A stretch of DNA of 8,613 bases from contig CALCTI010000225.1 in assembly GCA_937894105.1 (NCBI GenBank), positions 1-8,613 of the forward strand, given 5' to 3'. The DNA comes from an uncultured cyanobacterium. GTDB lineage: Bacteria; Cyanobacteriota; Cyanobacteriia; CACIAM-69d. This document shows positions 6,152 through 8,613 of the stretch, piece by piece. The position numbers were made by a program, and so were the translations under genes. How positions within the stretch are numbered: the first letter of the stretch is position 1; the number at the start of each line of letters is the position of its first letter. A model generated the notes under the pieces. The model saw only the letters and a list, made by a program, of their open reading frames with translations. It did no database searches and was not told the DNA's origin.

Positions 6152-6727
6152 ATGAGTATTGAAAAAATTGTTGAGCAAGCCCTACGGGATGGCTATTTAA
6201 CCCCGGCAATGGAAGCAGAGGTGGGGCGCATTTGCGATACCGCTTCGGAGCTATCCATTGAGGAATATATGGCCCTGGACCGGTTAATGGGGGCCTTGCT
6301 GACGGGAGAGGTGGTTGTGCTACCTCGTAAGCAGTTTATTAACGTAATGGAAGAACTGGTGTTGACGGAGGCGATCACGCGGGTGGCGGAAATTGAAACC
6401 ACAAGCGATCGCGCCCTAGACGTGGGGGATATTGCCGCCTATGCCCTACACCGCTTGCCGCCCCTTTACGCAACAACGGAAGAAGGGGCCAACTATCAGC
6501 GGGCTCGCGCCAAAGAAGAGCTGCAATCTCTAATTGCCAAACAGGTGAACGAAGCCATCAGTCGCAGCCAGGCCGCCCCCGACATGGGCTCCGAACGTGT
6601 CCCCATCAGTAAATCCGGCGGCGACGTACTCTCCCAGGTCAGCGCCTTGCTCCAGTCTTCAGACCCTGGCTTTGAAGGCGGCGACGAAGGCAGCCCCAAC
6701 GAAGCTAGCCTAACCGCCTCAGAATAG
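6152..6727 (+). CDS. comFB: ComFB-domain protein, probable cyclic dinucleotide receptor (CdgR-like)
   Basis: A 191-residue soluble protein. Residues about 62-137 match the ComFB domain (named after the Bacillus late competence protein): FINVMEELVLTEAI (62-75) and DVGDIAAYALHRLPPLYATTEEG (90-112), followed by a helix to about 137. The N-terminal 60 residues (SIEKIVEQALRDGYLTPAMEAEV and the following helix to GEVVVLPRK) resemble the extension seen in cyanobacterial homologues. Cyanobacterial ComFB-type proteins (CdgR in Anabaena, Slr1970 in Synechocystis) have been reported to bind c-di-GMP and/or c-di-AMP and to affect cell size or motility and natural competence; the ligand here is inferred. 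The zinc-binding cysteines of the Bacillus protein are absent: there is no Cys in the core domain, only Cys28. Residues 138-191 are a Ser/Gly/Asp-rich, probably disordered tail. It is monocistronic, with no clear ribosome binding site before ATG 6152. Confidence 0.82.
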   Translation: MSIEKIVEQALRDGYLTPAMEAEVGRICDTASELSIEEYMALDRLMGALLTGEVVVLPRKQFINVMEELVLTEAITRVAEIETTSDRALDVGDIAAYALHRLPPLYATTEEGANYQRARAKEELQSLIAKQVNEAISRSQAAPDMGSERVPISKSGGDVLSQVSALLQSSDPGFEGGDEGSPNEASLTASE

Positions 6728-6744
6728 CCCCGAAAAAAAGCCCT

Positions 6745-6779
6745 TTTTGATAAGAGGGGTTGGGGGGGACCTCTCAAAA
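6745..6779 (+). repeat. Bulged hairpin with G-rich loop after the ComFB-domain gene
   Basis: TTTTG (6745-6749) and AGAGG (6753-6757) pair with CAAAA (6775-6779) and CCTCT (6770-6774), leaving an ATA bulge and a 12-base loop containing GGTTGGGGGGG. No T-run follows, so a terminator is not well supported. It may be a dispersed palindromic repeat or take part in 3' end formation. Confidence 0.4.
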
Positions 6780-6838
6780 TTGCGACTCCCCTGAAAGGTT
6801 GAATAAAAGCTGTGCGAAGCAAGGATTTCCCTTTAGTC

Positions 6839-6858
6839 CTCCCTTTCTTTAAGGGGAG
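6839..6858. repeat. 8-bp hairpin with CTTT loop
   Basis: CTCCCTTT (6839-6846) pairs with AAGGGGAG (6851-6858) with one G-T pair and a 4-base loop. There is no T-run on either side, which argues against a terminator. It lies 20 bases before the MITE-like element. Confidence 0.4.
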
Positions 6859-6877
6859 ATAGCAGCTTGTGGCGATC

Positions 6878-7000
6878 TGATACCAAATCCGCTTTAACTA
6901 CCCCAAGATGATGGTTTTAGCTAAACCCTTATTCCGAAAGCCCTAGCACTCATTGGTCTATCTTTGCGAAGTTGGAGTTAATATTCCGGATTTGGTATGA
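6878..7000. mobile_element. MITE-like element with terminal inverted repeats
   Basis: TGATACCAAATCCG (6878-6891) and CGGATTTGGTATGA (6987-7000) are inverted copies with one mismatch. A second inverted pair lies just inside: TTAACT (6894-6899) and AGTTAA (6976-6981). The element is about 120 bases, has no coding capacity, and carries TA at both outer edges of the ACCAAATCCG-type ends, as expected for TA-targeting IS630-type MITEs. The end sequence resembles dispersed repeats I recall from filamentous cyanobacteria, but no second copy exists in this window to confirm that. Confidence 0.5.
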
Positions 7001-7054
7001 TTGGGCGCATCATTGGGGGAATCGCCGATAACTTACCCATAGCAAGTGCAGCGT

Positions 7055-7072
7055 ACGTTACGAAACGTTACG
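7055..7072 (+). promoter_or_regulatory. Direct repeat ACGTTACG x2 before ubiD, candidate operator
   Basis: ACGTTACG occurs at 7055-7062 and 7065-7072, so the two copies start exactly 10 bases apart, one helical turn. They sit 57-74 bases before the ubiD ATG and overlap the expected -35 position of the promoter candidate downstream. This is the arrangement of a site for a dimeric activator or repressor, but the factor is unknown. Confidence 0.4.
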
Positions 7073-7095
7073 GTAGAAAGGTGCGGCAATATAGG
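7068..7095 (+). promoter_or_regulatory. Candidate ubiD promoter
   Basis: TATAGG (7090-7095, four of six -10 matches) lies 16 bases after TTACGG (7068-7073), a poor -35 that coincides with the second ACGTTACG repeat. Transcription would start near 7102, leaving about 27 bases of leader and supporting the ATG at 7129 over upstream in-frame starts. Confidence 0.28.
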
Positions 7096-7128
7096 GCGGC
7101 ACCCACAGTACTACATCGGGATTTCACC

Positions 7129-8613
7129 ATGCCAAGGGACTTGCGGGGATTTTTAAAGGAGCTTGAATCACGGGGGCAGCTACGGCGCATCACCGCTGAG
7201 GTGGATCCCGATTTGGAGATTGCTGAAATTGCCAGCCGAATGCTCCAGTGCGGCGGACCAGCCCTGTTATTTGAGCGCGTCAAGGGCTGCTCGACGCCGG
7301 TGGCCGTTAACCTGATGGGCACCTTTGAGCGGGCTTGCTGGGCCATGAATATGAAGGGTCCCGACGAGCTGGAAGCGTTGGGACAGAAGCTGGCGAAATT
7401 GCAGCAGCCCAAGCCTCCGAAAAATGTGGCCCAGGCGGTGGATTTTGGCAAGATTTTGTTTGATGTGGTGCGGGCAAAGCCGGATTTGGACCTGTTTCCC
7501 CCCTGTCACCAGGTGGTGCTGAAGGATGACGAGTTTGATCTGACGCAAATCCCGATGATTCGCCCCTATTCTGGCGATGCGGGGCGCATTATCACCTTGG
7601 GACTGGTGATTACGAAGGATTGTGAAACGGGCATCCCTAACGTGGGCGTCTATCGCCTGCAGCTTCAGTCGAAAAATACTATGACCGTTCACTGGCTGTC
7701 GGTGCGGGGTGGGGCCCGGCACCTGCGCAAGGCAGCAGAGCGGGGGAAAAAACTGGAGGTGGCGATCGCCCTGGGCGTAGACCCGTTAGTGCTAATGGCG
7801 GCGGCAACCCCAATTCCCGTTGACCTTTCAGAATGGCTGTTTGCGGGACTTTATGGCAAAACCGGCGTCCATCTGGCTAAGTGTAAAACGGTCAATCTGG
7901 ACGTGCCCGCCCACTCGGAAATTGTTCTCGAAGGCACCATTACCCCCGGTGAGATGATGCCCGACGGTCCCTTTGGCGACCATATGGGCTATTACGGCGG
8001 CGTGGAAGATTCCCCCGTGGTGCGCTTTCACTGTATGACCCACCGCCACAATCCCATCTATACCACCACCTTTAGCGGGCGTCCCCCCAAGGAAGATGCC
8101 ATGATGGCGATCGCCCTGAACCGGGTTTACACACCGATTTTGCGCAACCAGGTGTCGGAAATCACCGACTTTTTCCTACCCATGGAAGCGCTGAGCTACA
8201 AAGCCGCCATTATTTCCATCAAAAAAGCCTACCCTGGTCAAGCCCGTCGCGCCGCCCTCGCCTTCTGGAGCGCCTTGCCCCAGTTCACCTACACCAAGTT
8301 CGTCATCGTGGTGGACGACAGCATCAACATTCGTGACCCGCGCCAGGTGGTGTGGGCCATTTCCTCCAAGGTAGACCCGAGCCGCGACGTGTTTATTCTG
8401 CCGGAAACACCCTTTGACACCCTAGACTTTGCCAGCTCAAAAGTTGGCTTAGGGGGGCGCATGGGCATTGACGCCACCACGAAAACTTATCCCGAAACGG
8501 ACCACGAGTGGGGAGAGCCCCTGGAGTCAGACCCGGAAACGGCAGCGAAGGTCACCCAACGCTGGGCGGAGTACGGACTTAGGGATATGACTCCCAAGGG
8601 CGTAGATCCAGCG
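7129..8613 (+). CDS. ubiD: UbiD-family decarboxylase, 3' end beyond the window
   Basis: The frame is open for 495 codons to the window end, nearly the full family length of about 500. UbiD removes the carboxyl group from 3-polyprenyl-4-hydroxybenzoate using prenylated FMN made by UbiX, the step after UbiA in plastoquinone synthesis. Visible features: MPRDLRGFLKELE start, metal/cofactor motif NVGVYRLQ (171-178; Asn171, catalytic Arg176), His188, the SEWLFAG segment (234-240; Glu235 as likely metal ligand), GPFGDHMGYY (280-289) and the C-terminal SSKVGLGGRMGIDATTK (436-452). By analogy with the Fdc/UbiD Arg-Glu-Glu/Asp triad, the middle acid here is Asp279 (PDGPFGDH) where E. coli-type enzymes have Glu, and the third is Asp284. 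The ATG at 7129 matches the family start; in-frame GTG 7081 and ATG 6997 would add 16 or 44 residues unlike the family, the latter beginning inside the MITE-like repeat. Confidence 0.94.
   Translation, partial: MPRDLRGFLKELESRGQLRRITAEVDPDLEIAEIASRMLQCGGPALLFERVKGCSTPVAVNLMGTFERACWAMNMKGPDELEALGQKLAKLQQPKPPKNVAQAVDFGKILFDVVRAKPDLDLFPPCHQVVLKDDEFDLTQIPMIRPYSGDAGRIITLGLVITKDCETGIPNVGVYRLQLQSKNTMTVHWLSVRGGARHLRKAAERGKKLEVAIALGVDPLVLMAAATPIPVDLSEWLFAGLYGKTGVHLAKCKTVNLDVPAHSEIVLEGTITPGEMMPDGPFGDHMGYYGGVEDSPVVRFHCMTHRHNPIYTTTFSGRPPKEDAMMAIALNRVYTPILRNQVSEITDFFLPMEALSYKAAIISIKKAYPGQARRAALAFWSALPQFTYTKFVIVVDDSINIRDPRQVVWAISSKVDPSRDVFILPETPFDTLDFASSKVGLGGRMGIDATTKTYPETDHEWGEPLESDPETAAKVTQRWAEYGLRDMTPKGVDPA

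Larger units (their letters stand above)
6728..7128. other. Spacer between ComFB-domain gene and ubiD
   Basis: These 401 bases contain no supported gene. After the ComFB-domain gene come a weak A-run/T-run hairpin AAAAA-GCCC-TTTTT (6735-6748), a bulged stem TTTTG-ATA-AGAGG with CCTCT-CAAAA (6745-6757 and 6770-6779) whose loop is G-rich, a hairpin at 6839-6858, a MITE-like element (6878-7000) and direct repeats with a candidate promoter just before ubiD. The first 130 bases look like short dispersed-repeat material. Confidence 0.55.

Noticed and set aside
5926..6162. 78-codon plus-strand frame between the EF-G and ComFB-domain genes
   Set aside because: Begins with TTG, has no recognisable domain, and overlaps the next start codon; composition looks non-coding.
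6754..6768. G-rich stretch as a G-quadruplex
   Set aside because: Only two clear G-runs are present, and they fit better as the loop of a bulged hairpin.
6997..7128. In-frame upstream starts for UbiD (ATG 6997, GTG 7081)
   Set aside because: The added residues do not look like the UbiD N-terminus, the first starts inside the inverted repeat, and MPRDLRGFLK at 7129 matches the family start.

Overview
This window looks like ordinary chromosomal DNA of a cyanobacterium. The octamer GCGATCGC (the HIP1 motif typical of many cyanobacteria) occurs exactly 13 times by my hand count, against about 0.13 expected for a random octamer in 8.6 kb. The gene content agrees: a cyanobacterial-type Zur, a ComFB/CdgR-type protein, a cyanobacterial/chloroplast-type EF-G, and UbiA plus UbiD of the 4-hydroxybenzoate route to plastoquinone. 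The genus cannot be told from the sequence. Ribosome binding sites are weak or absent before most genes, which is common in cyanobacteria.

Layout. 1-366: 3' end of a DsbA-like thioredoxin-fold protein gene (+), followed 44 bases later by a ribokinase-family sugar kinase gene, rbsK (411-1331, +). Convergent to these is zur (1377-1853, -), a zinc-responsive Fur-family repressor. A 218-base divergent spacer separates zur from purS (2072-2353, +), the small subunit of the formylglycinamidine ribonucleotide synthase complex. purS is followed by six 15-base tandem repeats and then ubiA (2495-3391, +). A 381-base leader region with a candidate promoter and competing hairpins precedes a stand-alone EF-G gene (3773-5857, +). 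An 18-base tandem duplication lies across the EF-G stop codon. After a 294-base spacer comes a ComFB-domain gene (6152-6727, +), then a 401-base spacer carrying a MITE-like inverted repeat and a 10-base-periodic direct repeat, and finally ubiD (7129 to the window end, +), cut off a few residues before its expected end.

How the genes relate. UbiA prenylates 4-hydroxybenzoate and UbiD decarboxylates the prenylated product, so two steps of plastoquinone head-group synthesis lie within about 5 kb, although they are not in one operon. The EF-G is not next to rpsL, rpsG or tuf. It carries Cys104 and Cys242, matching the redox-sensitive cysteine pair described for Synechocystis EF-G Slr1463. The ComFB-family protein is a probable cyclic dinucleotide receptor. 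The remaining genes are unrelated housekeeping or regulatory functions.

I see no phage, defence, CRISPR or biosynthetic cluster, and no clearly new multi-gene system. The best second-look items are small-scale: the tandem repeats, the EF-G leader and its intragenic codon-use shift, the candidate operator before ubiD, and the MITE-like element.
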